Assembly (NCBI GenBank): GCA_036702975.1
Contig: DATNPX010000037.1
Coordinates: 1 to 20,919 of the forward strand
Source: DATNPX01 sp036702975
GTDB taxonomy: Bacteria > Cyanobacteriota > Vampirovibrionia > Obscuribacterales > Obscuribacteraceae
DNA: 20,919 bases
Direction: 5' to 3'
A model generated the notes under the pieces. The model had not been told where the DNA came from. It worked only from the letters and a program-made list of their open reading frames with translations, and did not search any database. Shown piece by piece: positions 1-7,579 of the stretch. The translations under genes were made by a program, and so were the position numbers. The stretch's first letter is position 1. The number at the start of each line of letters is the position of its first letter.

Positions 1-829
1 CGAGAGCGCTGTGAAAGTTTAGAGGGTAAAACTTGGCGTGCTGACCTTCAGCGTGCGAAACAAATCCGCAGTCGACCATGGCATCCAAAATTTGTCGCTG
101 CCGGAGAATGGCTTCATCTCGATGTTCCGGATTGCCCGAAACGGAGGGCGAGCGAATCAGACCGGCTATAAAAGCAGACTCAGCAAGATTCAAATCCCAT
201 ACATTCTTTCCAAAATACTTCAGAGCAGCTTGCTGAATGCCGTTGGCGCCATTGCCGAAATAGATTTCGTTTAAATAAATTTGCAAGATTTCCGGCTTGG
301 TGTAGCGCTTTTCCAATTCGGTTGCGACAAGCGCCTCGGCGATTTTTCTGTCAGGTGAGCGACCGCTGTCGATGAAAAATAAGTTTTTGACGAGTTGCTG
401 TGTGACAGTGGAGCCACCTTCCACGACCTGACGCGCCTGCAAGTTTGCATATGCAGCGCGAATCAGAGATTTGAAGTTGATACCGCTGTGCTCGTAGAAA
501 TGACGGTCTTCTGCAGCCAGTACAGCCTGCTGCAGCGGCAATGGAATCTTTTTCAAAGGAACAACGACCCGGTTCACATCCTGCTCTACGGCGCAGACGA
601 GCTTATCTTTAACGTCAAAAATTTGGATGGTTCGGTTGGGATGGTAGTCTTTGAGAAAAGCCAGGTCAGGCACATGGCGCAAATCGTTGCACACAAGGAT
701 AGCCATTACAGCAGCTGTGACTGTGACAATGAGAATACTGAAACCGACAGCCAGGCTGACGATTCGAAAAATGTACGCAATTCCGTCGCGCGTACTAACC
801 AGTACATTCGTTCTTCTGAGATTGGGCAT
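1..829 (-). CDS. Penicillin-binding protein, GT51 transglycosylase domain (3' end outside window)
   Basis: This enzyme polymerises lipid II into glycan strands on the outer face of the inner membrane. Residues about 20-46 form one membrane anchor (YIFRIVSLAVGFSILIV...). The GT51 motifs follow: AAEDRHFYEHSGI around residues 104-116, with catalytic Glu106; GGSTVTQQLVKN at 137-148; RKIAEALVATELE at 160-172, with the second catalytic Glu164; and YLNEIYFGNGANGIQQAA from about 184. The text after it (RSPS, then RQRQILDAMVDCGFV) is typical of class A PBPs, so a transpeptidase domain probably follows beyond base 1, but it cannot be seen. The ATG at 829 is the only ATG between an in-frame upstream stop and the membrane segment. 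It has no obvious Shine-Dalgarno sequence. A monofunctional transglycosylase is less likely but not excluded. Confidence 0.93.
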   Translation of the reverse strand, partial: MPNLRRTNVLVSTRDGIAYIFRIVSLAVGFSILIVTVTAAVMAILVCNDLRHVPDLAFLKDYHPNRTIQIFDVKDKLVCAVEQDVNRVVVPLKKIPLPLQQAVLAAEDRHFYEHSGINFKSLIRAAYANLQARQVVEGGSTVTQQLVKNLFFIDSGRSPDRKIAEALVATELEKRYTKPEILQIYLNEIYFGNGANGIQQAALKYFGKNVWDLNLAESAFIAGLIRSPSVSGNPEHRDEAILRQRQILDAMVDCGFVSHAEGQHAKFYPLNFHSAL

Positions 830-923
830 AAGCAGCCAGCAAACAGCACAATCATTAGGTTAACAGGATTGTGGCTCGGCAACAGGCTTATGTAATCAAA
901 GCTTCTTTAAGGCTTGGAGCAAT

Positions 924-1061
924 CTAGTGGGTGGTCGGGTAAACCCACGGAGCATCGTAAGTATGAACGGGCGCTTTGTTCATCCACGTCGGCGAGAACG
1001 CGATCAGCAAGCCGAGCATCACTCCGAGATACAAACTTCTCAATGGCGGATTCTGCTGCAT
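924..1061 (-). CDS. Possible 45-residue single-pass membrane peptide
   Basis: This is a small open frame lying between hppA and the PBP gene and read in the same direction as both. It starts at an ATG preceded by an AGAGGGT ribosome-binding sequence about 7 bases upstream. It encodes a short polar N-terminus (MQQNPPLRS), one hydrophobic stretch (YLGVMLGLLIAFSPTW) and a polar, aromatic tail ending in WVYPTTH. A longer in-frame version from a GTG at 1124 is possible, but the good ribosome site favours the ATG. The PBP gene begins 94 bases downstream, so the two could share a transcript. I recognise no family. The case rests on the ribosome site and the membrane segment, so a chance frame remains possible. 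Confidence 0.4.
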   Translation of the reverse strand: MQQNPPLRSLYLGVMLGLLIAFSPTWMNKAPVHTYDAPWVYPTTH

Positions 1062-1174
1062 GGATTGACCCTCTGCTCTTGCATGAACTGAAAGAATATC
1101 GTCCTGAGTCTTATGTTCCCCCACATAAACTGAACCAACCTTCTTGACTTCAAGGGCGGTTTAAGACCTTCCTG

Positions 1175-1304
1175 AAAACTCAACCGATAACGGTAGAATC
1201 CTCAGAGCCACATTTGCCGACTCATACACTCAACCGATAACGGTTGAATCTCCCGGTCCACAAGTCCTGAAAAATCAAAACTCAACCGCTAGCGGTTGAG
1301 TTTT
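1175..1304. repeat. Three palindromic repeats spaced about 50 bp apart
   Basis: Three copies of a CTCAACCG-N4-CGGTTGA palindrome lie at 1179-1200, 1229-1250 and 1277-1304. Their centres are 50 and 52 bases apart. Copies 1 and 2 share the loop ATAA and differ at one arm base (CGGTAGAAT against CGGTTGAAT). Copy 3 has the loop CTAG and is a perfect 28-base palindrome whose arms are extended by AAAA and TTTT. The 28 and 30 bases between copies are unrelated. The cluster sits just downstream of hppA. Copy 3 looks like the hppA terminator. The other two lack a T run and could be REP-like repeats, degraded terminators or protein-binding sites. Confidence 0.75.
1271..1304 (-). terminator. Rho-independent terminator of hppA
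   Basis: It starts 24 bases past the hppA stop. Reading leftward, a 12-base arm AAAACTCAACCG, a CTAG loop and the matching arm CGGTTGAGTTTT are followed by GATTTTT. Because the palindrome is perfect and carries TTTT on either side, it could also stop transcription coming from the other direction. Confidence 0.7.
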
Positions 1305-1328
1305 GAAATTGGATAATGTCGGTTTTGA

Positions 1329-3404
1329 TTAATGCGCTACGCCAACCAGTACCGAAATCAGCAAAAGAGCGACGATGTTCAAGATTTTGATCATCGGGTT
1401 GATTGCCGGACCAGCGGTGTCTTTGTATGGGTCACCTACTGTGTCACCAGTTACAGCAGCTTTATGAGCTTCGGAGCCCTTACCGCCGTGATTGCCTTCT
1501 TCGATGTATTTCTTGGCGTTATCCCAGGCGCCACCGCCGGAAGTCATAGAAACTGCAACGAAGATCCCGGTCACAATCGAACCGACCAGAACACCGCCGA
1601 GCATCTTCGCTGCGGCGTACTCGCCGGGCATGGCTGAGTTAAGGTAGAAGTAGCCGAGTGCAGCAATTAAAACTGGTGTGAGAACAGGGATCAATGCCGG
1701 AACAACCATCAGCTTGATAGCTGCTGACGTGACGATATCGACGCATTTTGCATAGTCAGGCTTAGCAGTTGATTCCATGATTCCAGGAATCTCTTTGAAC
1801 TGTCTTCTTACTTCAGTGACGACGAGACCGCCAGCGTACCCGACCGCTTCCATCGCCATTGCAGCAAATAGAAACGGAATCAAACCGCCGATGAACAAAC
1901 CAGCCAGAACGTAAGGGCTCGACAGGTCAAAGGTGATGTTGGCATCGGGATTGATTTTATGAATTGCCGCTTGCAATTCGGTTGTGTATGAACTGAACAG
2001 CACGATAGCGGCCAGTCCCGCAGAGCCGATAGCGTAACCCTTGGTGACTGCCTTAGTTGTGTTGCCTACAGCGTCAAGGGGATCGGTAATTTCGCGTACT
2101 TCTTTAGGAAGTTCGGACATCTCTGCGATACCACCGGCGTTGTCGGTGATAGGACCATAAGAGTCGATGGCGACGATGATTCCGGACATACTGAGCATCG
2201 ACATAGCTGCCAGAGCAACACCGAAGATACCAGCCAGTCCGTAAGAAACGAGGATACCGATAACGATGACGATGACCGGCAGTGCAGTTGAACGCATCGA
2301 TACTGCCAGACCAGCGATGATGTTTGTGGCGTGTCCGGTTTCAGAAGCCTTAGCAATTCCGCGCACTGGACCGAATGCGGTCGATGTGTAGTATTCGGTG
2401 ATCCAGACGATTGCAGCCGTCACGACAAGGCCTACCATCGAGGCAAGGAAGTAAGCCATCGGTTCGCGATCCAAACCGCTCATCATTGCTGTGGTGAAGT
2501 AATAGAACCCACCTGCGGCCAGTACTCCAGAAACGATCAAGCCTTTGTACAACGCACCCATGATGTTCTTGCTGCCGCCCAGGCGTACGAAGAACGTGCC
2601 AATAATCGAGGCAACGATTGACACCGCCCCCAGTACCAGCGGGTAAAGAAGGATATCAGGACGCTGGTCGATGACGGTATGGAATGTCTCGTGTGCCAAC
2701 AACATAGTAGCAATAGCAGTTACGGCGTAAGTCTCGAACAAGTCGGCGGCCATCCCCGCGCAGTCACCTACGTTGTCGCCAACGTTGTCGGCGATAACAG
2801 CAGGGTTTCTCGGGTCGTCTTCGGGAATACCAGCTTCTACTTTACCGACAAGGTCAGCACCGACGTCCGCAGCTTTGGTGTAGATGCCACCACCGAGTCG
2901 TGCAAAAACTGAAATCAAACTGGCTCCGAATCCCAAACCGATCAAAGCTTGAACATCATGAGCTACGAAGAAGAAACCAGCAACACCAAGAAGACCTAAT
3001 CCAACTACTAGTAAACCGGTTACCGAGCCACCACGAAAAGCTACTGTCAGCGCCTTTTCCAAACCGCCGCGAGCTGCTTCTGCGGTTCTCACGTTCGCTC
3101 TAACTGAGACGAACATTCCAACATAACCTGCAAGCGAACTCAAAAGTGCTCCGACGACGAAGCCTGCTGCTGTCATAGGATTGAGAGCAAACCCGATGAT
3201 AATCGCAAGAACGAAACCAACACCGGCGATCGTCGTGTACTGACGATTCATGTAGGCGCCTGCGCCTTCCTGAATCGCCTTGGCGATCTCGACCATTCGC
3301 TCGTTGCCGGGGCTCAGTTTCAGAACACTCCAACTGGCAACGACACCATAGATGATTGCTGCCAACGCGCAACCGAATATCAGAGGGAAACCAGTTAAAC
3401 TCAT
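1329..3404 (-). CDS. hppA: Membrane-bound proton-translocating pyrophosphatase, K+-independent type
   Basis: This 691-residue polytopic membrane protein hydrolyses pyrophosphate and pumps protons across the inner membrane. Its length is normal for the bacterial family. The substrate site is plain: GGGIYTKAADVGADLVGKVE at residues 171-190, PEDDPRNPAVIADNVGDNVGD at about 194-214, and DNAGGIAEM at about 421-429. In GNTTKAVTKG the residue that decides potassium dependence is Lys451, with Thr454 three positions on. That pair marks the K+-independent subfamily, whose characterised members pump H+ rather than Na+. The ATG at 3404 has a GGGAG sequence about 10 bases upstream. It diverges from the amidase gene across a 240-base gap and ends at a strong hairpin terminator. 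Pyrophosphate released by biosynthesis would be its energy source. Confidence 0.97.
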   Translation of the reverse strand: MSLTGFPLIFGCALAAIIYGVVASWSVLKLSPGNERMVEIAKAIQEGAGAYMNRQYTTIAGVGFVLAIIIGFALNPMTAAGFVVGALLSSLAGYVGMFVSVRANVRTAEAARGGLEKALTVAFRGGSVTGLLVVGLGLLGVAGFFFVAHDVQALIGLGFGASLISVFARLGGGIYTKAADVGADLVGKVEAGIPEDDPRNPAVIADNVGDNVGDCAGMAADLFETYAVTAIATMLLAHETFHTVIDQRPDILLYPLVLGAVSIVASIIGTFFVRLGGSKNIMGALYKGLIVSGVLAAGGFYYFTTAMMSGLDREPMAYFLASMVGLVVTAAIVWITEYYTSTAFGPVRGIAKASETGHATNIIAGLAVSMRSTALPVIVIVIGILVSYGLAGIFGVALAAMSMLSMSGIIVAIDSYGPITDNAGGIAEMSELPKEVREITDPLDAVGNTTKAVTKGYAIGSAGLAAIVLFSSYTTELQAAIHKINPDANITFDLSSPYVLAGLFIGGLIPFLFAAMAMEAVGYAGGLVVTEVRRQFKEIPGIMESTAKPDYAKCVDIVTSAAIKLMVVPALIPVLTPVLIAALGYFYLNSAMPGEYAAAKMLGGVLVGSIVTGIFVAVSMTSGGGAWDNAKKYIEEGNHGGKGSEAHKAAVTGDTVGDPYKDTAGPAINPMIKILNIVALLLISVLVGVAH

Positions 3405-3644
3405 TCCAAATTAACTCCCGAAAATAGACGACGCCATTTAGCCAGAGACCGCCACTTGGTAAGCAATGGAGGGCCCGAAACACGCACGTAAGAGTATCAG
3501 CTTACTAATAGAGATAACAGAATCTGAATTTTATTTACGCCTCATATGTGGTGGCAGTGGATATCAAGAGAATATACACTCCAAGCGAAGATGCAGTGCT
3601 GGCGTGTTAAAATTGAATTTCAACGGAAAAGTTAAGGTGGCTTC

Positions 3645-6137
3645 ATGTCGCTGAAATCGAGCCGGGTAGCTGGATTTCTTTCGAGTCTCTTATTAACAAC
3701 CACATCGGTCGCCGCTTGTTTCGCGCAGCCGACATGGAATTACGACCGCGTCGTCTCGTGCAAGGACGATGCTGATAACAACGCGATCGTGATTAGCACT
3801 ATGAAAGGAGCGCAGCTGAGTGCTCCTACAATTCAATATCTGCCCGGACCAAATGGGCACGCCATGATGGTGGCGGACTTCGCCGGGCTCAGCTACATCA
3901 TGCCGCCGCACATCATCCATCCGGTGCAAACCCCAGGCAAGTGGGGCATCGAAGAGATCCGCGTCGGTCAGTTCCAGGTCAATCCTCCTGTTTGTAGGGT
4001 GGCTGCAATTTCTCGCAATCCTGCTTCATTAAAAGGACTTTCATTTACCTCTAACTCCGGAACTTTAATCGTCAAGTGGACAGGCGCAAGAGGTTTAATT
4101 CCTGATCCAGTGGAGAATGCTCAAGCACCGGCCAACGAAGAAGAGAAATCTGCAATAACGGCAAAATCTTCAGAAACCACTGCATCCGCTCAGACTTCGA
4201 CAAATCGCGACAGCAAGAGCAAGACGTCGACTCGACCTTTGACAAATCGAGAGACCTCACCTGCTCTAACTGCAAAAGGCAACGAAAGTAAAGCGACATC
4301 TACTCAGGTTACAAAAACCAGTGCCTCAGCATCGTTGCAAACATCTTCAGGAGGCGAAATCGCGTCCACAGATAACCAGAACACTGACAGTTCGTCAGCT
4401 CCCCTGGCGTTTCGTGAACGCAAACCAGCGCCTTCGACTCTGCCGCTTGCTTATCGCAATCACAAGTCTACTTCCGCAAAAAAAACCAGTAGCTCGGGCG
4501 CCCCGTTTCAATGGCCAATGTCGAACAGCTCAGATCCTATGTCTACAATCGATACAGACCGATATCCATCCAGAGCGACAACGAAGACCACGGCCAGAAC
4601 AGCCTCGGCGGGACTTCGACTACAAACTCGCGATAGCGATGATGAAGATATCGATCGAGGTATTCAGCACATCCACGATTTGATCGATGCAGCACGTCGC
4701 TCCAAGATAGTTCCAGGCAAGGTGCAGGCGCGCGATCAGGGCGCTCCAGACTCGAAAGTTGCAGGCAAAAACAGCCCGGACACACAACCTCAGGAGCCAG
4801 CGCCGAAGCAACCGAGAACAGCGCCTCAGATAGCTTCTGCGTCAGTTGTTCCCAATCCTGCTCAAAATAACAAACTCCTAACAACGCCTTCACAAGACCC
4901 TGCAGATACGCCAGATACAATCAAAAAGCCGGTTCCCTCCGAACCTGCGGCCGCGAAAACCAAAGCCGACGGTGAAGCAACGGAGACTGGCGAGAATGCA
5001 GATTTACCGAAGAAGGAAAAGTCTGACAGTCTCCGTGCCGAAAAGAAAACGGAAAAACTTCCCGGAGTGCCGATGGCGCGTTTGTCTGTAGTCAGTGATA
5101 CGGAATCAGCTGAGCCCAATGCGGCGATCCAGCTGTTATCCGAGCGCAATATCACTTACAAGAGCTTTCGACTGCACTCACCTGAGCGTTACATCATCGA
5201 CCTGGAAAAACCCGCAGACCTCGATGAAGCGACCGTGTCCATGTTTCAGGACAATGCTCTGTGCCGCTCCGTGCGCATCGGCATGACAGACAAGCGCACC
5301 TGTAGACTGGTATTCGATCTGGCCAGCCCGATTGTGCAAGTGCAAGAAAAAACTTTTGAAGAAGATGGCAGAGTGCTGACTCTCAAGATTTTCAATCAAG
5401 CGAATTCAGACACGCCACCGGCAATGACTACAAAGTCAGATCTTCCGCTTGAAGGTGTGAGCCTTGTCCTTGATGCCGGCCATGGTGGCAGTGATCCTGG
5501 TGCTCAACGTGGTGATGCACAGGAAAAAGAAATGACTCTCGGCATCATAAACCAGCTCAGGAAGCGGCTTGAAGCTAATGGTGCGTTCATCACAATGACA
5601 CGCAGCGACGATACATTTGTGTCGCTTGAAGATCGTGTCAAAATTACAAACCTCGTCATGCCGAAAGCCTTCGTGAGCGTGCACATAAATGCGCTGGAAA
5701 GCACAAACGATATCAAAGGCGTAGAGACTTACTTTCAGACCGAGCAGAGCAAACCGCTGGCAGAAGCTGTTCACAGCTGCCTATACAAGTCTCTGGGCGT
5801 TCCTGACCGTGGTATTCGTAAAGCTCGTTTTTACGTAATCAACCACACGTCGGTGCCGGCGATCCTGGCAGAGGTCGGATATATATCCAATAAGGATGAA
5901 CGTGAGAAATTAATATCATCTGATTACCAGGGCAAGATCGCAGATGCGCTCACCCAGGGTGTTATTCTCTATGTAAGTAAAAACCCCGAAACGCCAGCAA
6001 ATGCTGTGAAAACAGCTCCGGAGATAAATTTCAACCAGAGTGCAGGAAAGGGAACAACTGCAGCACAGACCAAGTCAGTTGCTGCAAGTCTCTCAGGAAG
6101 CGGGTCCACCAGCCCGCGCGCAGCAGATGAGCCGTAG
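3645..6137 (+). CDS. N-acetylmuramoyl-L-alanine amidase, AMIN plus Amidase_3, with a long disordered linker
   Basis: This is a zinc amidase that cuts the bond between MurNAc and the stem peptide, as AmiC-type enzymes do in daughter-cell separation. An N-terminal signal peptide (about 1-28, ending ACFAQ) sends it to the periplasm. Residues about 29-145 look like a first, diverged AMIN domain (PPVCRVAAI, then LIVKWTG). Residues about 150-475 are a low-complexity Ser/Thr/Pro/Lys linker. A clearer AMIN domain spans about 478-585. Amidase_3 spans about 600-790, with likely zinc ligands His613 (DAGHGG), Glu629 (QEKE) and His680 (SVHINA), and catalytic Glu743 (LAEVGYISN). A Ser/Thr-rich tail follows. 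At 830 residues it is about twice the usual length because of the linker. AAGGTGG lies just before the ATG. murI follows after 12 bases. Confidence 0.94.
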   Translation: MSLKSSRVAGFLSSLLLTTTSVAACFAQPTWNYDRVVSCKDDADNNAIVISTMKGAQLSAPTIQYLPGPNGHAMMVADFAGLSYIMPPHIIHPVQTPGKWGIEEIRVGQFQVNPPVCRVAAISRNPASLKGLSFTSNSGTLIVKWTGARGLIPDPVENAQAPANEEEKSAITAKSSETTASAQTSTNRDSKSKTSTRPLTNRETSPALTAKGNESKATSTQVTKTSASASLQTSSGGEIASTDNQNTDSSSAPLAFRERKPAPSTLPLAYRNHKSTSAKKTSSSGAPFQWPMSNSSDPMSTIDTDRYPSRATTKTTARTASAGLRLQTRDSDDEDIDRGIQHIHDLIDAARRSKIVPGKVQARDQGAPDSKVAGKNSPDTQPQEPAPKQPRTAPQIASASVVPNPAQNNKLLTTPSQDPADTPDTIKKPVPSEPAAAKTKADGEATETGENADLPKKEKSDSLRAEKKTEKLPGVPMARLSVVSDTESAEPNAAIQLLSERNITYKSFRLHSPERYIIDLEKPADLDEATVSMFQDNALCRSVRIGMTDKRTCRLVFDLASPIVQVQEKTFEEDGRVLTLKIFNQANSDTPPAMTTKSDLPLEGVSLVLDAGHGGSDPGAQRGDAQEKEMTLGIINQLRKRLEANGAFITMTRSDDTFVSLEDRVKITNLVMPKAFVSVHINALESTNDIKGVETYFQTEQSKPLAEAVHSCLYKSLGVPDRGIRKARFYVINHTSVPAILAEVGYISNKDEREKLISSDYQGKIADALTQGVILYVSKNPETPANAVKTAPEINFNQSAGKGTTAAQTKSVAASLSGSGSTSPRAADEP

Positions 6138-6149
6138 AGGATACTAGAA

Positions 6150-7070
6150 ATGCCAGAGCAACAGCTCAAAGACTTCAACCGCATCGGACTATTCGACTCA
6201 GGAGTCGGTGGGTTGTCTGTCTTGAGAGAAATGGCAAAGTTGCCTGCGCTGAACAAGGGTCGGAAATTTTCTTACGTCGGTGACACAGCTCGCTGCCCAT
6301 ATGGCAATAGAGAGTCTGCCGAAATCGTCAGATACGTCGATGAGATTGTAGATTTTCTGGTTGGCAAAAATGTAGACGCGATCGTGATGGCGTGCAACAC
6401 CAGTGCAGCGCACGCTTTCGAGACAGCCAAACGTCGGTCGCCTGTGCCTGTGTTCGATTTGATCAGCACGACGGCAGAATACACGGCCGCTCTTAACAAA
6501 AAGGTTGGTGTGATGGCGACTGCTTCGACAGTACGCAGTCACATTTTCTCGAGGCTGATAAAGTCACACCAGCCCGGCTTAGACGTGTTTGAGCTGCCCT
6601 GCCCTGAGTTTGTGCCGATCATCGAAAGCGGCAACATCAATCAAGCAAGCACCTTAAATGTAGTCGAGCAACATGTGCAAACTTTATTGAAGGAAGAAGT
6701 GGAAGTATTGATCCTGGGATGCACCCACTTTCCTTTTCTGCGCGGGCATATCGAACGTCTCGTGAAAGGAAAAGTGCAGATCGTAGACCCGGCAATTATC
6801 CTGCGTGAGCATCTTACACCCGGTTTGAACGGCGGCGCAGCACAGGCACAAAGCGGCGCCCAGGACGAATTCAATTTTTATGTCACAGGTAACGCCGAGA
6901 CCTTCTCTCGAGCGGCTACAAGCTGCCTGGGAGCGCTTCCAGGACACGTGCACGCTATATCGGTGGAGCAATTTTCTGAGCAAAGTCTCATGGAAAAACT
7001 CACCGACGTCGTCATCGCCGCAGCGGAATCAATGGCGTCACCAGCGGTACCAAGCATCGTCACGCCGTAA
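6150..7070 (+). CDS. murI: Glutamate racemase
   Basis: This cytoplasmic enzyme interconverts L- and D-glutamate and supplies D-Glu to MurD for the peptidoglycan stem peptide. At 306 residues it is slightly longer than the usual 260-290. Family motifs are intact: GLFDSGVGGLSVLREM at 13-28, YVGDTARCPYGNR at 42-54, MACNTSAA with catalytic Cys82, GVMATASTVRS, and LGCTHFPFLRGHIE with the second catalytic Cys191. The ATG is preceded by AGAGGA about 8-13 bases upstream, which overlaps the stop codon of the amidase gene. The 12-base gap indicates a two-gene cell-wall operon. About 40 C-terminal residues (AAESMASPAVPSIVTP) are not part of the catalytic core. Confidence 0.96.
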   Translation: MPEQQLKDFNRIGLFDSGVGGLSVLREMAKLPALNKGRKFSYVGDTARCPYGNRESAEIVRYVDEIVDFLVGKNVDAIVMACNTSAAHAFETAKRRSPVPVFDLISTTAEYTAALNKKVGVMATASTVRSHIFSRLIKSHQPGLDVFELPCPEFVPIIESGNINQASTLNVVEQHVQTLLKEEVEVLILGCTHFPFLRGHIERLVKGKVQIVDPAIILREHLTPGLNGGAAQAQSGAQDEFNFYVTGNAETFSRAATSCLGALPGHVHAISVEQFSEQSLMEKLTDVVIAAAESMASPAVPSIVTP

Positions 7071-7245
7071 GAACGTACATATTCTTCATATCGGCTGAAT
7101 ATGGTTCCCGGCCAACGCCAGGCTGGCTGCCGGTGACGTTAAGGAACGTATAACTAAAAACGTGCGCATAGTGCTTGCGCAAAAACGGTGATAAAGTAAT
7201 CTCAAATTATGAATCCGCGAATGGAACATTTTTGAGAGGGCATCC

Positions 7246-7545
7246 ATGGGCCAGAAAACAGAATCATTCTACGTAGACATGCTCAATCGAGAAATCGTTG
7301 ATGCAGTCAACAACGATTTTGGCAAAGCCGTACTGAGACTTCCTAATCAGGGCAGAGGAGAAGTCAGAGAAGAAGTACTGGTTTACTTCTCAGCTATTGC
7401 TATGCAACAAGTGAATTCTGTCGCCGAAAAATATGGCATAACCGATCAAGATGCTTTGCACGAACTCTATCAATTGATGCGCGTCAACCTCGTGCAAGGC
7501 TTTAGAATTGGTCAAGGAATGAAACAAACCTGGGCGCCGAGCTAA
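7246..7545 (+). CDS. Hypothetical 99-residue soluble protein upstream of a kinase
   Basis: I do not recognise this protein. It is predicted mostly helical (YVDMLNREIVDAVNNDFG, then VLVYFSAIAMQQVNSVAEKYG, then ALHELYQLMRVNLVQGF), with a short turn rich in Gly and Arg (PNQGRGEVREE). It has no signal peptide, no membrane segment and no cysteines, so it is probably cytoplasmic. The ATG has an AGAGGG sequence about 6 bases upstream, which supports a real gene. It lies 175 bases after murI and 34 bases before the Ser/Thr kinase gene on the same strand. It may therefore be cotranscribed with the kinase and could be a partner or substrate, which is inference from position only. Confidence 0.8.
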   Translation: MGQKTESFYVDMLNREIVDAVNNDFGKAVLRLPNQGRGEVREEVLVYFSAIAMQQVNSVAEKYGITDQDALHELYQLMRVNLVQGFRIGQGMKQTWAPS

Positions 7546-7579
7546 AACTCTAAGCCCTGATTGAGGATTTATCCTGCAC

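Noticed and set aside
395..895. A 166-codon open frame on the plus strand
   Set aside because: It lies antisense to the PBP gene, whose minus-strand translation has clear GT51 motifs; the plus-strand text matches nothing I know.
1179..1302. Three short repeats with 28 and 30-base unique spacers, like a tiny CRISPR array
   Set aside because: The repeats are short near-perfect palindromes, the third differs in loop and arms, one copy matches a terminator, and there are no cas genes in the window.
3405..3644. Divergent promoter region between hppA and the amidase gene
   Set aside because: AT-rich hexamers such as TATACA and TTGATA are present, but none makes a convincing -35/-10 pair at proper spacing on either strand.
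7078..7103. Inverted repeat CATATTC/GAATATG after murI as a terminator
   Set aside because: The stem is AT-rich with a 12-base loop and no T run follows, so it is not a convincing terminator.
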